Origin: Candidatus Saccharimonadota bacterium
GTDB lineage: Bacteria > Patescibacteriota > Saccharimonadia > Saccharimonadales > UBA4665
NCBI GenBank assembly: GCA_003153395.1
Contig: PLYP01000006.1
Span: 119,906 to 183,905 of the forward strand
Direction of reading: 5' to 3'
DNA length: 64,000 bases
A program made the position numbers and the translations under genes. Positions 1 to 9,947 of the stretch are shown here, piece by piece (the first letter of the stretch is position 1; the number at the start of each line of letters is the position of its first letter). The notes under the pieces are model-generated. The model worked only from the letters and a program-made list of their open reading frames with translations, had not been told where the DNA came from and ran no database searches.

Positions 1-21
1 AGAAATCCCTTGCATATCCAT
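1..21 (-). CDS. 5' end of an unidentified gene running off the window
   Basis: On the minus strand an ATG at 21 (or an in-frame ATG at 15) opens a frame that continues out of the window and reads M-D-M-Q-G-I-S. An AGAGG sequence lies just upstream and a good promoter lies at 59-30. Only seven codons are visible, so the product cannot be named. Its position divergent from purE would fit another purine gene, but that is only a guess. Confidence 0.35.
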
Positions 22-29
22 TACCTCTT

Positions 30-59
30 ATTATACGTTATTATTAACATATGTTCCAA
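30..59 (-). promoter_or_regulatory. Promoter of the gene leaving the window
   Basis: On the minus strand TTGGAA (59-54) and TATAAT (35-30) are separated by 18 bp. Transcription would begin near 23, almost at the ATG at 21, so the message would be leaderless or nearly so. The AGAGG at 28-24 would then be mostly untranscribed. Confidence 0.5.
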
Positions 60-154
60 GTAATGCGCGAGTTGAAACGAAGTATAGAAAGATAATCTTA
101 AGTATATGTTTACTATGACTGATATAGTAAGTAGCATAAAAGGAGTATTAAATA

Positions 155-667
155 ATGAGTAATCCTACTGTCGGTATCATCATGGGCTCTGATTCGGACC
201 TTGATATCATGAGCAAAGCCGCTGCAGTTCTGGACGATTTTGGTGTAAGCAATGAAGTCAGAGTTTTATCCGCTCATCGTACGCCAGAAGAGACTAGCGA
301 ATATGTTAAAAGCGCCGCCGGCAACGGTATGAAAATAATAATTGCCGGAGCTGGTGGATCGGCTCATTTGGCAGGAGTAACAGCCGCCCAAACTGGTCTT
401 CCTGTTATCGCTATACCTATTAAAAGAGAAGGCCATGACCATGAAGCACTTTGGTCTAATGTTGCAATGCCTCCAGGAATTCCGATAGCCACCATGCCTG
501 AAAACGGATATAAAAATGCTGCATTACTAGCGATTAGAATACTTGCACTTAGCGATAATGAGCTAGCAAGCAAATACGAATCTTTTGTCCAAAAACAACA
601 CGATGAAGTTTTAAATAAAGACGCTAAACTTCAGTCCTTAGGCTGGCAAGAATACTTAAAAAGTTAA
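155..667 (+). CDS. purE: N5-carboxyaminoimidazole ribonucleotide mutase (class I PurE)
   Basis: It converts N5-CAIR to CAIR in de novo purine synthesis, in the cytoplasm. The 170-aa length is normal for class I PurE. The family landmarks are all visible: GSDSD at residues 11-15, SAHRTPE at 39-45 and the glycine-rich AGAGGSAHLAG at 64-74. The start is set by AAGGAG nine bases upstream of the ATG. It is convergent with purD, with only 21 bp between the stop codons. Class I enzymes need N5-CAIR from PurK, which is not in this window and may be the gene leaving the left edge. Confidence 0.95.
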   Translation: MSNPTVGIIMGSDSDLDIMSKAAAVLDDFGVSNEVRVLSAHRTPEETSEYVKSAAGNGMKIIIAGAGGSAHLAGVTAAQTGLPVIAIPIKREGHDHEALWSNVAMPPGIPIATMPENGYKNAALLAIRILALSDNELASKYESFVQKQHDEVLNKDAKLQSLGWQEYLKS

Positions 668-688
668 CTTAGCCGTCAATTATGCTAA

Positions 689-1957
689 TTATTGCGGTCT
701 CTTGCCAATATCGGTTCTGTACTGCATACCGTCGAATTTAATTAAATCTACGGCTTTATAAACTTTTGCCAAAGCTTCGTCCATAGTTTCACCGGTAGAA
801 GTTACATTTAAGACTCGACCACCGGCGGTCAGTAACTGGCCATCTTTGATTTCAGTTCCAGCGTGAAATATGACAATATCCTCAAGCTTCTCAGCATCAC
901 TAACTCCGGATATAGGCAGACCCTTATCATATTTTCCTGGATATCCTGGTGAAGCTAACACAACTGTTACGGCATAGCCGGACTTCCAGTTGATCATCGA
1001 GGAATCGAGATTACCTTTTGCGCAGGCCAGAAGTATCTCATATAAATCGCCATCCAGTAACCTCATGTAAACTTCGGTTTCCGGATCGCCAAAACGTCCG
1101 TTAAACTCAACAACTTTGATTTCGTCCTGTTTAACCATTAGACCAGGATATAAGCACCCTATAAATTCTCTGTCCCTATCCTTAAGTCCCTTTAAGGCCG
1201 GTTCAACGATATGCTCTTTTACATAATTTAACTGATCTTCATCCATCCAGTTAACGGGTGCGTAGGCTCCCATTCCGCCGGTGTTAGGGCCCTGATCATT
1301 ATCGAATATCTGCTTATGGTCCTGAGAGGGGGGGAACAGTACCGTATTAGTTCCATCACTTAAGGCATGCATTGATGCTTCTTTACCGCGCAGAAAGTCT
1401 TCAATCACTACTTTATCTCCTGAGAGACCAAATATTTTCTTAATCATAATTTGATCGAGCGCTTTGTCTATTTCTTCTTCATTATTTGCAATAATCACTC
1501 CTTTACCACCAGCTAAGCCATCAGCTTTTATGACAATAGGGAAGCCTCGACTTAATGCGTACTTCTTCGCTTCCTGCGAATCTGTAAAATTTCTATATTC
1601 AGCCGTCGGTATATTTTCGCTCTTCATTAAATCTTTGGAAAACGCTTTGGACGACTCAATCTTTATTGCTGCTTTATCCGGACCGAAAATAGTCAGACCC
1701 TCTTCATTAAAAGCATCGACAACGCCTGCTTCTGAAGCAGACTCCTGACCAATGACAGTTAGGTCAATATTGTTTTCCTTAGCAAATTTAACCAGGTTTA
1801 TAACGTCCTCAAACCCAATATCTACATTTTCAATTTTGCCTTTGCTGCCACCATTACCAGGAGCTACATATACTTTCTCAACGCTCGGAGATAATGATAG
1901 CTTCCAGGCTAAAGCCTGTTCACGACCGCCGTTACCAATAACTAGAGTAGTAGCCAT
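689..1957 (-). CDS. purD: Phosphoribosylamine-glycine ligase (GAR synthetase)
   Basis: It ligates glycine to phosphoribosylamine using ATP, the second step of purine synthesis. The 422-aa protein is a full-length ATP-grasp enzyme. GNGGREQALAWK lies at residues 8-19, the ATP-binding KADGLAGGKG at 144-153, GPNTGGMGAY at 223-232 and FNGRFGDPETE near 285. GGAGG sits just before the ATG. It is the last gene of the minus-strand operon purF-purN-purD, 12 bp after purN. Confidence 0.96.
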   Translation of the reverse strand: MATTLVIGNGGREQALAWKLSLSPSVEKVYVAPGNGGSKGKIENVDIGFEDVINLVKFAKENNIDLTVIGQESASEAGVVDAFNEEGLTIFGPDKAAIKIESSKAFSKDLMKSENIPTAEYRNFTDSQEAKKYALSRGFPIVIKADGLAGGKGVIIANNEEEIDKALDQIMIKKIFGLSGDKVVIEDFLRGKEASMHALSDGTNTVLFPPSQDHKQIFDNDQGPNTGGMGAYAPVNWMDEDQLNYVKEHIVEPALKGLKDRDREFIGCLYPGLMVKQDEIKVVEFNGRFGDPETEVYMRLLDGDLYEILLACAKGNLDSSMINWKSGYAVTVVLASPGYPGKYDKGLPISGVSDAEKLEDIVIFHAGTEIKDGQLLTAGGRVLNVTSTGETMDEALAKVYKAVDLIKFDGMQYRTDIGKRPQ

Positions 1958-1969
1958 ATATCCTCCGGT

Positions 1970-2650
1970 TCAAGCACTATTAAATGATATCCTAGCCTTA
2001 ACAAATGCATCAATATCTATAGGAACGTATTTCTTTTCAACTTTTTGTACTCTTTCGAATAGAGTCTCAGGGGTATCGCCCGGTTCGACAGGTACGCGGT
2101 GCTCGGCCAGAATCGGACCGTCATCGTATTCTTCAGATACCAAATGTAGGGTTTGGCCACCATATGGAAGATGGTGTTCAAGTACATAACTTTGTATTTG
2201 CGAACCGTACATAGCTTTAGTGTCAGGCAAAATACCGGGATGAGTATTAAGCATACTAGCCTGGTATATACTTGTGTATCCTTCTTGCCAACCAAATTCT
2301 TTAATTAAATTTGGACCAATTCGTTTCATATAACCCATTAGAGCTACCAGGTCAAAATTCCCGTTTTTAATTGTATCTAGAATTGCCATCTCTTCAGCCT
2401 TAGTTTGAAAACCTTTTGCCACTGCTTCGCCCGGTTGGGCCAGATGAGTGCTTTGGCTAATTAGAAGGCTTTCAATCGACAGTTTTAGTTCCTTATTTAA
2501 AGAAGCCAATCGATCAAATATTCCGGCTGTGGGCCGACTTACTATTATCAATCCTACTTCCGAATCGATTGTTCCGGTAGCACTGGCGCGAATAAAGGCT
2601 TCTGCGGTAGTTCCATCCCCAGAAGCTAGGATGACTATCTTAGGTCTCAT
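1970..2650 (-). CDS. purN: Phosphoribosylglycinamide formyltransferase (PurN type)
   Basis: It transfers a formyl group from 10-formyl-THF to GAR. The N-terminal ASGDGTTAEAF (residues 9-19) matches the phosphate loop of PurN. The catalytic trio of E. coli PurN (Asn106, His108, Asp144) has counterparts in NTHPGILPD (N135, H137) and YDDGP (D176). At 226 aa it is slightly longer than usual and rather divergent. Its ATG overlaps the purF stop as ATGA, so translation is probably coupled. Another formyltransferase is possible but less likely in this operon. Confidence 0.88.
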   Translation of the reverse strand: MRPKIVILASGDGTTAEAFIRASATGTIDSEVGLIIVSRPTAGIFDRLASLNKELKLSIESLLISQSTHLAQPGEAVAKGFQTKAEEMAILDTIKNGNFDLVALMGYMKRIGPNLIKEFGWQEGYTSIYQASMLNTHPGILPDTKAMYGSQIQSYVLEHHLPYGGQTLHLVSEEYDDGPILAEHRVPVEPGDTPETLFERVQKVEKKYVPIDIDAFVKARISFNSA

Positions 2651-4140
2651 GAACGTGCTTTAGCTGATGCTAACTCCACCTTTTTATATTTGGACCTGGG
2701 GAGCTTTTCGCCTGGTTTTAGAATTACTATTTCCTGAGCCTGTTTACCAATAGAAATTGGATAATCACCGTTAAAACAAGAGTTATTGAAAGTGCTTTCT
2801 GGTAGACCGGTGGCATTAATCATGCCTTCAAATGATAAGTAGTGAAGTGAAGTTGCCCTAAACTGCTGCCGCATTTCTTCTACTGTCATATAAGCTGCCA
2901 TCAGTTCCGTTTGTTTAGGAGTATTAATGCCATAGAAATCGGGGTGCCGGACAGGAGGGCAAGTAATCAAAAGATGAACTTCTTTAGCACCAGCTTCAAA
3001 TAACATGGCAACTAAATGCCTCATTGTCGTACCGCGCACTATAGAATCGTCTACAACAATAACTCGTTTATCCTTTAATAAATCTATAACAGGATTTAGC
3101 TTCATTTTTAGATCGCGCTCACGAAGCTGTTCGGTAGGTCTAATAAAAGTTCTATGAATGTATCTGTTTTTTATTAAAGCCATTTCAAATGGAATACCGC
3201 TGACCTGAGAATATCCCAGGGCTGCAGGAATACCGGAATCTGGTACAGGAACAATAACATCTGCGTCTATGGGAAATTCCTTAGCCATCTGCCTTCCGAA
3301 GTCTTGTCTCACTATATCCACTCTCTTGTTTAAAAGAAGGCTGTCTGGACGAGCAAAGTAAACCATTTCGAATATGTCCAGCTTCAAATTAGGTTTTGCT
3401 ACTTGAAACGAAGTAAGTTCATTTTCAGTAATTACAACTAATTCACCTGGCTCTACGTCACGGACAAATTCTGCGCCAATCGTATCAAAGGCACACGTTT
3501 CACTGGCAACTACATAACCGCCATCAAAAGTTCCAATAGATAGCGGCCTAATACCGCATTCGTCGCGGAAGGCAACTATGGAATCTTTGTTCATTCCAAC
3601 AATAGAAAAGGCCCCTGTGAATAGGGGCCAAGCTTTTTGGATTGCGGTTGGAAAGTCCATGCCGTCATCCATGTAACATGAAATTGCTGCGGCCATCATG
3701 GATGAGTCATTTAGCTCCTTAAGCCTAATACCTCTGCCTTCTAAAAATTCTTCTAGCATAGATGTATCGGGTAAATTGCCGTTATGGCCTAAAGCTATAT
3801 TATGTTTATTATCTACAAACGGCTGATTATATAAATCATCATTACCGCCTGAGGTCGAATACCTGTTATGACCGATTGCAATATGCCCGGGGAGTTGCTC
3901 TAAATCTTCTTCCCTGTAAACCGTAGCAACCAACCCCTGCGCAGCATGACGATGCAAATTATTGCCATCGCTACTAACAATGCCGGAGCTTTCTTGGCCT
4001 CTATGCTGCAGTGCCCATAGCCCATAAAAAGTTAAACGGGCCGCTTCCAGGCCCGTATTGTCTCCGAAGTTTTGTCCGATAATCCCAAAGACTCCGCACT
4101 TTTCTTTGAGTTGATCTGTACTGCTGACTGCGAGTGGCAT
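2647..4140 (-). CDS. purF: Amidophosphoribosyltransferase (glutamine PRPP amidotransferase)
   Basis: It catalyses the committed step of purine synthesis, PRPP plus glutamine to phosphoribosylamine. The Ntn glutaminase domain begins at Cys15 (KCGVFGI), which implies removal of a 14-residue propeptide. RGQESSG lies at 48-54. The PRPP-binding loop VIVVDDSIVRGTT is at 360-372. The cysteine set that holds a 4Fe-4S cluster in Bacillus-type PurF looks incomplete: PDFYGI replaces PCFYGI and only one Cys remains near the C-terminus. AGGAGA precedes the ATG. It is the first gene of purF-purN-purD. Confidence 0.96.
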   Translation of the reverse strand: MPLAVSSTDQLKEKCGVFGIIGQNFGDNTGLEAARLTFYGLWALQHRGQESSGIVSSDGNNLHRHAAQGLVATVYREEDLEQLPGHIAIGHNRYSTSGGNDDLYNQPFVDNKHNIALGHNGNLPDTSMLEEFLEGRGIRLKELNDSSMMAAAISCYMDDGMDFPTAIQKAWPLFTGAFSIVGMNKDSIVAFRDECGIRPLSIGTFDGGYVVASETCAFDTIGAEFVRDVEPGELVVITENELTSFQVAKPNLKLDIFEMVYFARPDSLLLNKRVDIVRQDFGRQMAKEFPIDADVIVPVPDSGIPAALGYSQVSGIPFEMALIKNRYIHRTFIRPTEQLRERDLKMKLNPVIDLLKDKRVIVVDDSIVRGTTMRHLVAMLFEAGAKEVHLLITCPPVRHPDFYGINTPKQTELMAAYMTVEEMRQQFRATSLHYLSFEGMINATGLPESTFNNSCFNGDYPISIGKQAQEIVILKPGEKLPRSKYKKVELASAKARS

Positions 4141-4340
4141 CTTGTCTCCTGATTAAAAGGTTAAGAAAATGAAATTAACACTGCTATCTTACTTAGGATC
4201 AACCTAGGAAAATTAAATAAGACTTTCATATGCAGTAAAGTCAACTTACTTATCCTTATACTTTATGATAGAACATTTTATATAACTCTGGCAAGAGCTA
4301 TATAACCTTTGTTACAATGTGTCAGTAAGGGGAGCAAACA
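4141..4340. promoter_or_regulatory. Divergent purF/purM control region
   Basis: This 200-bp region separates the two purine transcripts and must hold both promoters. On the minus strand TTGACT is followed about 19 bp later by TATTTA. On the plus strand TACAAT at about 4314-4319 lies shortly before purM. Two dyads stand out: CTTAGG-ATCAA-CCTAGG near 4192-4208, and the near-palindrome AAGTCAACTT near 4239. They could be operator sites. No riboswitch fold was recognised. Confidence 0.35.
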
Positions 4341-5447
4341 GTGTCAGATAGAAGTCAGACCTATGCCGATAGTGGCGTAGATTACAGTTCCATAGATCCT
4401 ATAAAAGTTCTGGCACAAAAACGCGCCCAAGAAACAGCCAGTAATTTAAACTATTTTAATGCAAGTGAAATGTCAGCCAGCCGCGGTGAGTCGGCATATG
4501 TATGGGAAGAAAATGATGCCTATAGATCACTAGTAATTGAGGGTCTGGGCACCAAGAATCTAGTAGCCGATGAAGTTCGCAAATACAGCGGCAAAACTCA
4601 CTACGATACAATAGCTCAAGATGCCATAGCTATGATCGTTAATGATCTTATTGTGGTTGGAGCAATCCCACAGGTTGTAAATGCTTATTGGGCAATTGGA
4701 GAATCTTCATGGATGAGCGACGTTAAACGCTCTCGTGACCTCATTGAAGGCTGGGGCAAGGCATGTAACGAAATTGGGGCAACTTGGGGAGGCGGCGAAA
4801 CTCCGACTCTCAAAGATATTATTAACCCAAGTACCATAGATATAGGCGGATCGGCCATCGGCATTATTAAGCCGAAAACACACCTTGTTCTTGGTGATAA
4901 GCTAAACGCGAACGATGCAATTGTCTTAATAGAAAGCAGCGGCATTCACGCTAATGGAATAACTTTTGTAAGAAAATTAGCCGAAAATAATCCTGAAATA
5001 TATAAAGAACTACTTCCTAACGGGAATACTTTTGGTGAAGCTTTATTAACTCCGACTCATTTATACGTAAATCTTGTAAAAGAGCTCCTTAAAAGCGACC
5101 TCGACATTCATTACATGGTTAATATAACTGGACATGGCTGGCGTAAATTAATGCGTTCTACTAAAAGTTTCAAGTATGAAATAGATTTTGTGCCAGATGT
5201 GCCAGACGAGTTTAATTTTATGCAACAAAAATCTAATGCTACTGACCAGGAAATGTACGGTAATTTTAATATGGGTGCCGGGTTCGCAATTTATGTCCCT
5301 GAAAATGCAGTCAATCAGGTTATTGAAACGGCTAGTCAAATGAATCTAAAGGCTTGGCGTGCGGGAACAGTAAAAGAAGGTTCCAAGCAAGTAACAATAA
5401 AATCTAAAAATATTACCTATAGTGAAGAAAGTTTGGAGGTTCGCTGA
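4341..5447 (+). CDS. purM: Phosphoribosylformylglycinamidine cyclo-ligase (divergent PurM)
   Basis: It closes the imidazole ring, converting FGAM to AIR with ATP. The AIR-synthase fold is recognisable from YADSGVDYSSID near the N-terminus, NDLIVVGA (101-108), GGGETPT (150-156) and SGIHANG. The motif that is usually ITGGG reads ITGHGW here, near residue 263, so this is a divergent subfamily. It starts with GTG preceded by AAGGGGAG. Its TGA overlaps the purL ATG by one base (TGATG), pointing to coupled translation. A different PurM-superfamily activity is unlikely next to purL. Confidence 0.85.
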   Translation: MSDRSQTYADSGVDYSSIDPIKVLAQKRAQETASNLNYFNASEMSASRGESAYVWEENDAYRSLVIEGLGTKNLVADEVRKYSGKTHYDTIAQDAIAMIVNDLIVVGAIPQVVNAYWAIGESSWMSDVKRSRDLIEGWGKACNEIGATWGGGETPTLKDIINPSTIDIGGSAIGIIKPKTHLVLGDKLNANDAIVLIESSGIHANGITFVRKLAENNPEIYKELLPNGNTFGEALLTPTHLYVNLVKELLKSDLDIHYMVNITGHGWRKLMRSTKSFKYEIDFVPDVPDEFNFMQQKSNATDQEMYGNFNMGAGFAIYVPENAVNQVIETASQMNLKAWRAGTVKEGSKQVTIKSKNITYSEESLEVR

Positions 5448-8400
5448 TGCAGTTATACGGCGATATAAATGCATTATCTGACTTTAGAATAAAAAAATTA
5501 CTTAAGCAGCTTAAAAAAGTTAATGATTCCATAACTACCGTCAATGCTGAATACGTTCATATTGTTGAGAGTGAGCCGCTAGGAACTGAACACGAAGAGG
5601 TTCTAAAGAAGCTCCTAACATACGGCGATCCTTTTAAGGGAAGTAAGAAGGGTTCGCTATATTTCGTTATTCCACGACCAGGGACAATATCGCCTTGGTC
5701 TTCTAAGGCTACGGACATAGTTCATAATTCAGGCCTAAATAAGGCTAAGCGAGTGGAGCGCGGAATCGCATATTATATAAATGGCGTGGAGGCTTTGGAC
5801 GCTGAAATAAGTCCATTACTCCATGACAGGATGACTGAGATTGTGATAGCAGATTTCGATTTGGCGGAACAGTTATTTATAGAACATGAGCCAAAAACTT
5901 ATGAGGAAATCGATATAAATAAAGGCGGCATGGAAGCCTTAATTGTTACCAATAAAAAAATGGGGCTAGCCTTAAACGATAATGAACTTGAATACCTATT
6001 AAGTTCTTTTAAAAAATTAGGTCGCAATCCCACAGACGTCGAACTAATGATGTATGCTCAAGTTAACAGTGAGCATACGCGGCATAAAGTGTTTAATGCA
6101 CAGTGGACAATTGACGAAAAAAAACAAAACAAAAGTCTGTTTAAGATGATTAAAAACACATACGAAAAAAATAGTGAGAATGTACTTTCTGCTTATAGCG
6201 ATAATGCTGCTGTTCTTAGGGGTCCAAATGCCGAGCGATTTTTTGTTGACCCGGAAAATGATACCTATGATTTTCATAACGAACCAGTCCATAGTGTCAT
6301 TAAAGTTGAAACGCATAATCATCCTACTGCTATCTCTCCAGCTCCAGGAGCAGCAACTGGCATTGGCGGAGAAATAAGGGATGAAGCAGCTACCGGTAGA
6401 GGAGCAAAGTCTAAAATGGGCTTATCTGGCTATAGTGTTTCTAATCTAAGGATTCCAGAATTTATTCAGCCTTGGGAGGTTAATCATGGTAAACCTGATC
6501 GAATAGCCTCGGCATTAGACATTATGATGGAAGCACCTATTGGAGGTGCTGGCTTTGCCAACGAATTTGGAAGACCTAATTTAGCGGGATATTTTAGAAC
6601 ACTAGAGCAGGAAGAAAACGGTCAAGTGTGGGGATATCATAAACCGATTATGATTGCTGGCGGACTAGGCAATATACGAGATGAACATATTAATAAATTA
6701 AGGTTGCCAGTTGGTGCTCTCATCATAGTTCTAGGCGGCCCGGCAATGCTTATTGGCTTAGGTGGTGGCGCAGCGTCTAGTATGGAGTCAGGTAAAAGTG
6801 ATGAACACTTGGATTTTGCATCAGTACAAAGGGGTAATGGTGAATTAGAGCGGAGAGCTCAAGAAGTTATTGATAGATGTTGGGCAAAAGGTAGCGAAAA
6901 CCCAATAATTACTATTCATGATGTAGGAGCTGGAGGTCTTTCTAACGCCTTACCTGAACTGGTTCATGACTCTAGTAGAGGAGCACTGTTTGAACTCCGC
7001 AATATCCCAAACGCCGAGCCCGGATTATCGCCACTTGAGATATGGTGCAATGAGGCTCAGGAAAGATACGTCTTAGGAATTGAGCCTAAAGATTTAAAGA
7101 TTTTTGAGGAATTCTGCAAGCGCGAGAGATGTCCGTTTGCGGTTATAGGAAAGGTAACTGAAGAAGAACAGCTTATTTTAAAAGATAGACTCTTTAATAA
7201 TATCCCTATAGATTTACCCTTAGATTTATTACTGAAAAGTACACCTCAGAATCAAATAAATATTAAAAAGCAATTATCGAATCATTCTAAGCTAAATCTA
7301 GAAGATATTGATATAGAGTCTGCAGTTCAAAGAGTATTAAAGCTACCTAGCGTTGGAAGTAAAAAGTTCTTAATAACCATTGGAGACAGAACGGTAGGCG
7401 GACTAAGCGTAAGAGATCAAATGGTAGGTCCGTGGCAGGTTCCCGTGGCCGATGCTGCAGTTACAGCTAGTGGTTTCACTACGGATTACGGTGAAGCGAT
7501 GGCAATGGGCGAAAAAACGCCACTTGCAATAATTAATCCTAGTGCGGCGGCACGCATGGCAATTGCTGAAGCTGTAACTAATATAGCAAGTGCGGATATA
7601 AAGAAATTACAAGACATTAAACTGTCTGCAAACTGGATGGCAGCTGTTGGATATAATAATGAAGATCAAAGTCTATATGAAAGCGTCAAATCAGTAGGCG
7701 AAGCATTTTGTCCTGAGCTGGGTCTAACTATTCCAGTTGGTAAAGACTCACTCAGTATGAGAACTACTTGGGAAGACAAAGGCACAGAGAAAAGTGTAAC
7801 TTCTCCACTATCTGTTATTATCACGGCCTTTTCACCTGTAAATAATGTTTCACGAACATTAACACCGCAACTAGAAAATAAGTTAGATACTAGTCTTATT
7901 CTTCTTATTCCAGCTGAAGATAAATGCCGGTTGGGTGGATCTTCTATAGCTCAAGTGTTTAATCAAATAGGCAATGAGGTGCCGGATATTAAGGCAAATA
8001 ATCTTAAGGCATTCTTTGAAGATATTAGTTCCTTAAAGAGTAAAAATATGATTCTTGCATACCATGATCGTTCTGACGGAGGACTGTTAACTACAGTACT
8101 TGAAATGGCTTTTGCTTCGCGCTGCGGCGTTAACTTAGATATTTCTGGTCTTAGTGGAAATCCAATAGAAAAACTATTTAACGAAGAATTAGGTGCAGTA
8201 ATTCAAGTTAATAAAAAAGACGAAGCTGCTATAAAGAAACTGTTTGGTGAAAGTGCAGTAAAAATAGGCAGTCCAACTTTAGAACAAAAAGTTAACATTA
8301 CTGATCATGGGAACATTATTTATTCAAATAAACGCGAAACGTTAGAAAGTTGGTGGAGTGAAACCAGTTATATGATTCAGAAATTGCGCGATAATCCTAA

Positions 8401-9286
8401 AACCGCCGATGAAGAATTTTCGTTAATAAATAATACAAACGACAATGGATTATTTGCGAAAACTACTATCAATCTTAAACCAGGCCAATTTACTAAAGAT
8501 CCGAGGCCAAAAATAGCAATATTCAGAGAAGAAGGTGTTAATGGACAAGTAGAGATGGCAGCAGCTTTTAATCTTGCTGGATTTAGTTCTGTAGACGTTC
8601 ATCTCAATGATCTAATTAATGGGTCTAAAAGTCTTGATGACTTTGTTGGGTTAGTAGCCTGTGGCGGTTTTAGCTATGGAGACGTACTCGGAGCGGGTGA
8701 GGGTTGGGCCAAATCTATACTATTCAACGATAAGTTGCGCAACATATTTATTAATTATTTTGTTCGCCCAGATACTTTCAGTCTTGGGGTATGTAATGGC
8801 TGTCAGGCTTTAGCTGCCATGAAAGAACTGATTCCTGGTACCGAAAAATGGCCACAGTTCCTTAAAAATACTTCTGAGCAATTTGAAGCGAGAGTAGTGA
8901 TGACAAAAATTAATAATTCACCATCAATATTCTTTAAAGGAATGGAAGGAAGTTCGCTACCAGTCCCCACTGCTCACGGTGAAGGTAGAGCAAGCTTTAT
9001 AGATAATCAGGATATAGCAAAATTAATTAAAAGTAATCTTATAGTTGCCCAGTATGTAGATAATAATGATAAAGTAACAGAGACGTATCCATATAATCCT
9101 AACGGATCTCCAGATGGTATAACAGCTTTAACGAGTAATGACGGCAGGGCCACCATTATAATGCCTCATCCTGAACGAGCTTTTATGTCTAGGCAATTAT
9201 CATGGCATCCGAAAGATTGGCAGACATATTCTCCATGGATGCAAATGTTTATTAACGCCAAGGAATGGGTCGATAATAACAGTTAG
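5447..9286 (+). CDS. purL: Phosphoribosylformylglycinamidine synthase, large single-chain type
   Basis: It converts FGAR and glutamine to FGAM. At 1279 aa it is the fused form, with PurS-like, PurL and PurQ parts in one chain. This form is usual in Gammaproteobacteria and eukaryotes, while many Gram-positive bacteria encode separate purS, purL and purQ. Visible landmarks are HNHPTAISP near residue 290, GGRN-like catalytic blocks through the middle, and a C-terminal class I glutaminase with GGFSYGDVLGAGEG, the nucleophile Cys1116 in LGVCNGCQ, and PHPERAF near 1240. It follows purM with a 1-bp overlap. No separate purQ or purS is needed. Confidence 0.97.
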   Translation: MQLYGDINALSDFRIKKLLKQLKKVNDSITTVNAEYVHIVESEPLGTEHEEVLKKLLTYGDPFKGSKKGSLYFVIPRPGTISPWSSKATDIVHNSGLNKAKRVERGIAYYINGVEALDAEISPLLHDRMTEIVIADFDLAEQLFIEHEPKTYEEIDINKGGMEALIVTNKKMGLALNDNELEYLLSSFKKLGRNPTDVELMMYAQVNSEHTRHKVFNAQWTIDEKKQNKSLFKMIKNTYEKNSENVLSAYSDNAAVLRGPNAERFFVDPENDTYDFHNEPVHSVIKVETHNHPTAISPAPGAATGIGGEIRDEAATGRGAKSKMGLSGYSVSNLRIPEFIQPWEVNHGKPDRIASALDIMMEAPIGGAGFANEFGRPNLAGYFRTLEQEENGQVWGYHKPIMIAGGLGNIRDEHINKLRLPVGALIIVLGGPAMLIGLGGGAASSMESGKSDEHLDFASVQRGNGELERRAQEVIDRCWAKGSENPIITIHDVGAGGLSNALPELVHDSSRGALFELRNIPNAEPGLSPLEIWCNEAQERYVLGIEPKDLKIFEEFCKRERCPFAVIGKVTEEEQLILKDRLFNNIPIDLPLDLLLKSTPQNQINIKKQLSNHSKLNLEDIDIESAVQRVLKLPSVGSKKFLITIGDRTVGGLSVRDQMVGPWQVPVADAAVTASGFTTDYGEAMAMGEKTPLAIINPSAAARMAIAEAVTNIASADIKKLQDIKLSANWMAAVGYNNEDQSLYESVKSVGEAFCPELGLTIPVGKDSLSMRTTWEDKGTEKSVTSPLSVIITAFSPVNNVSRTLTPQLENKLDTSLILLIPAEDKCRLGGSSIAQVFNQIGNEVPDIKANNLKAFFEDISSLKSKNMILAYHDRSDGGLLTTVLEMAFASRCGVNLDISGLSGNPIEKLFNEELGAVIQVNKKDEAAIKKLFGESAVKIGSPTLEQKVNITDHGNIIYSNKRETLESWWSETSYMIQKLRDNPKTADEEFSLINNTNDNGLFAKTTINLKPGQFTKDPRPKIAIFREEGVNGQVEMAAAFNLAGFSSVDVHLNDLINGSKSLDDFVGLVACGGFSYGDVLGAGEGWAKSILFNDKLRNIFINYFVRPDTFSLGVCNGCQALAAMKELIPGTEKWPQFLKNTSEQFEARVVMTKINNSPSIFFKGMEGSSLPVPTAHGEGRASFIDNQDIAKLIKSNLIVAQYVDNNDKVTETYPYNPNGSPDGITALTSNDGRATIIMPHPERAFMSRQLSWHPKDWQTYSPWMQMFINAKEWVDNNS

Positions 9287-9291
9287 ATAAT

Positions 9292-9903
9292 CTAGCTGCG
9301 CATAAACTTGATCATGTCGTCGAATTTGGACTTTTCAAGCTTATTTTCGTCTAAAAGAATAGTAAGAGCTTCGGTCATAGTCATAGCAATTTCCATTTTA
9401 TACCCAGCATCTTCGACAATTTGCTTACCACCCATCTCTCGATCTAGTAATAAATAAAAGCCTAGAACTTCAAGCTGACAAGAATTAAATTGCTCGATAG
9501 CTTCAATTTTTGAATCGCCTTTAGTCACTAAATCGTCTATGATGGCGACTTTATCTCCTGCTTTCCATGCTCCCTCAATAACTTTACCCTTTCCGTGTTC
9601 TTTTATCTTAGCCCTGGGTTGTATTAGCGGTCTGTTTGTCTCATATCCTACTGCTGTTGCAAGTGGAATTCCTGCTTCTGGTATACCTGCTAAAAATACA
9701 TCCATCGGTAAATCTTCTAAGAGTTGGGCATAAATTGCTGTAATACTATGCAGTGCTTCCGGAAAAGACTGAACAATACGCATATCAATATAGAAAGGGG
9801 AGACTATACCACTTTTAAGAGTAAACTCGCCAAACTGTAAAATGCCGTATTTATGTAAGCTAAGGGCGACATCTCTTTTTGTCTCATCTGAAACTTTGCT
9901 CAT
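9292..9903 (-). CDS. pyrE: Orotate phosphoribosyltransferase
   Basis: It joins orotate and PRPP to make OMP. The 203-aa protein has the type I PRPP-binding motif VAIIDDLVTKGDS (about 118-130), and FTLKSG and SPFYIDMR near the N-terminus. GGAG precedes the ATG. It is convergent with purL (5-bp gap) and lies 44 bp downstream of the methyltransferase-like gene on the same strand. Confidence 0.94.
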   Translation of the reverse strand: MSKVSDETKRDVALSLHKYGILQFGEFTLKSGIVSPFYIDMRIVQSFPEALHSITAIYAQLLEDLPMDVFLAGIPEAGIPLATAVGYETNRPLIQPRAKIKEHGKGKVIEGAWKAGDKVAIIDDLVTKGDSKIEAIEQFNSCQLEVLGFYLLLDREMGGKQIVEDAGYKMEIAMTMTEALTILLDENKLEKSKFDDMIKFMRS

Positions 9904-9947
9904 TGTCGTATTCTCCGTGAATTATTTTGTAAGTTTATCACAACTGT

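Noticed and set aside
1752..2189. Plus-strand open frame of 145 codons opposite purD and purN
   Set aside because: It is antisense to two well-supported genes, has no ribosome binding site and an unnatural Ser/Thr/Pro composition.
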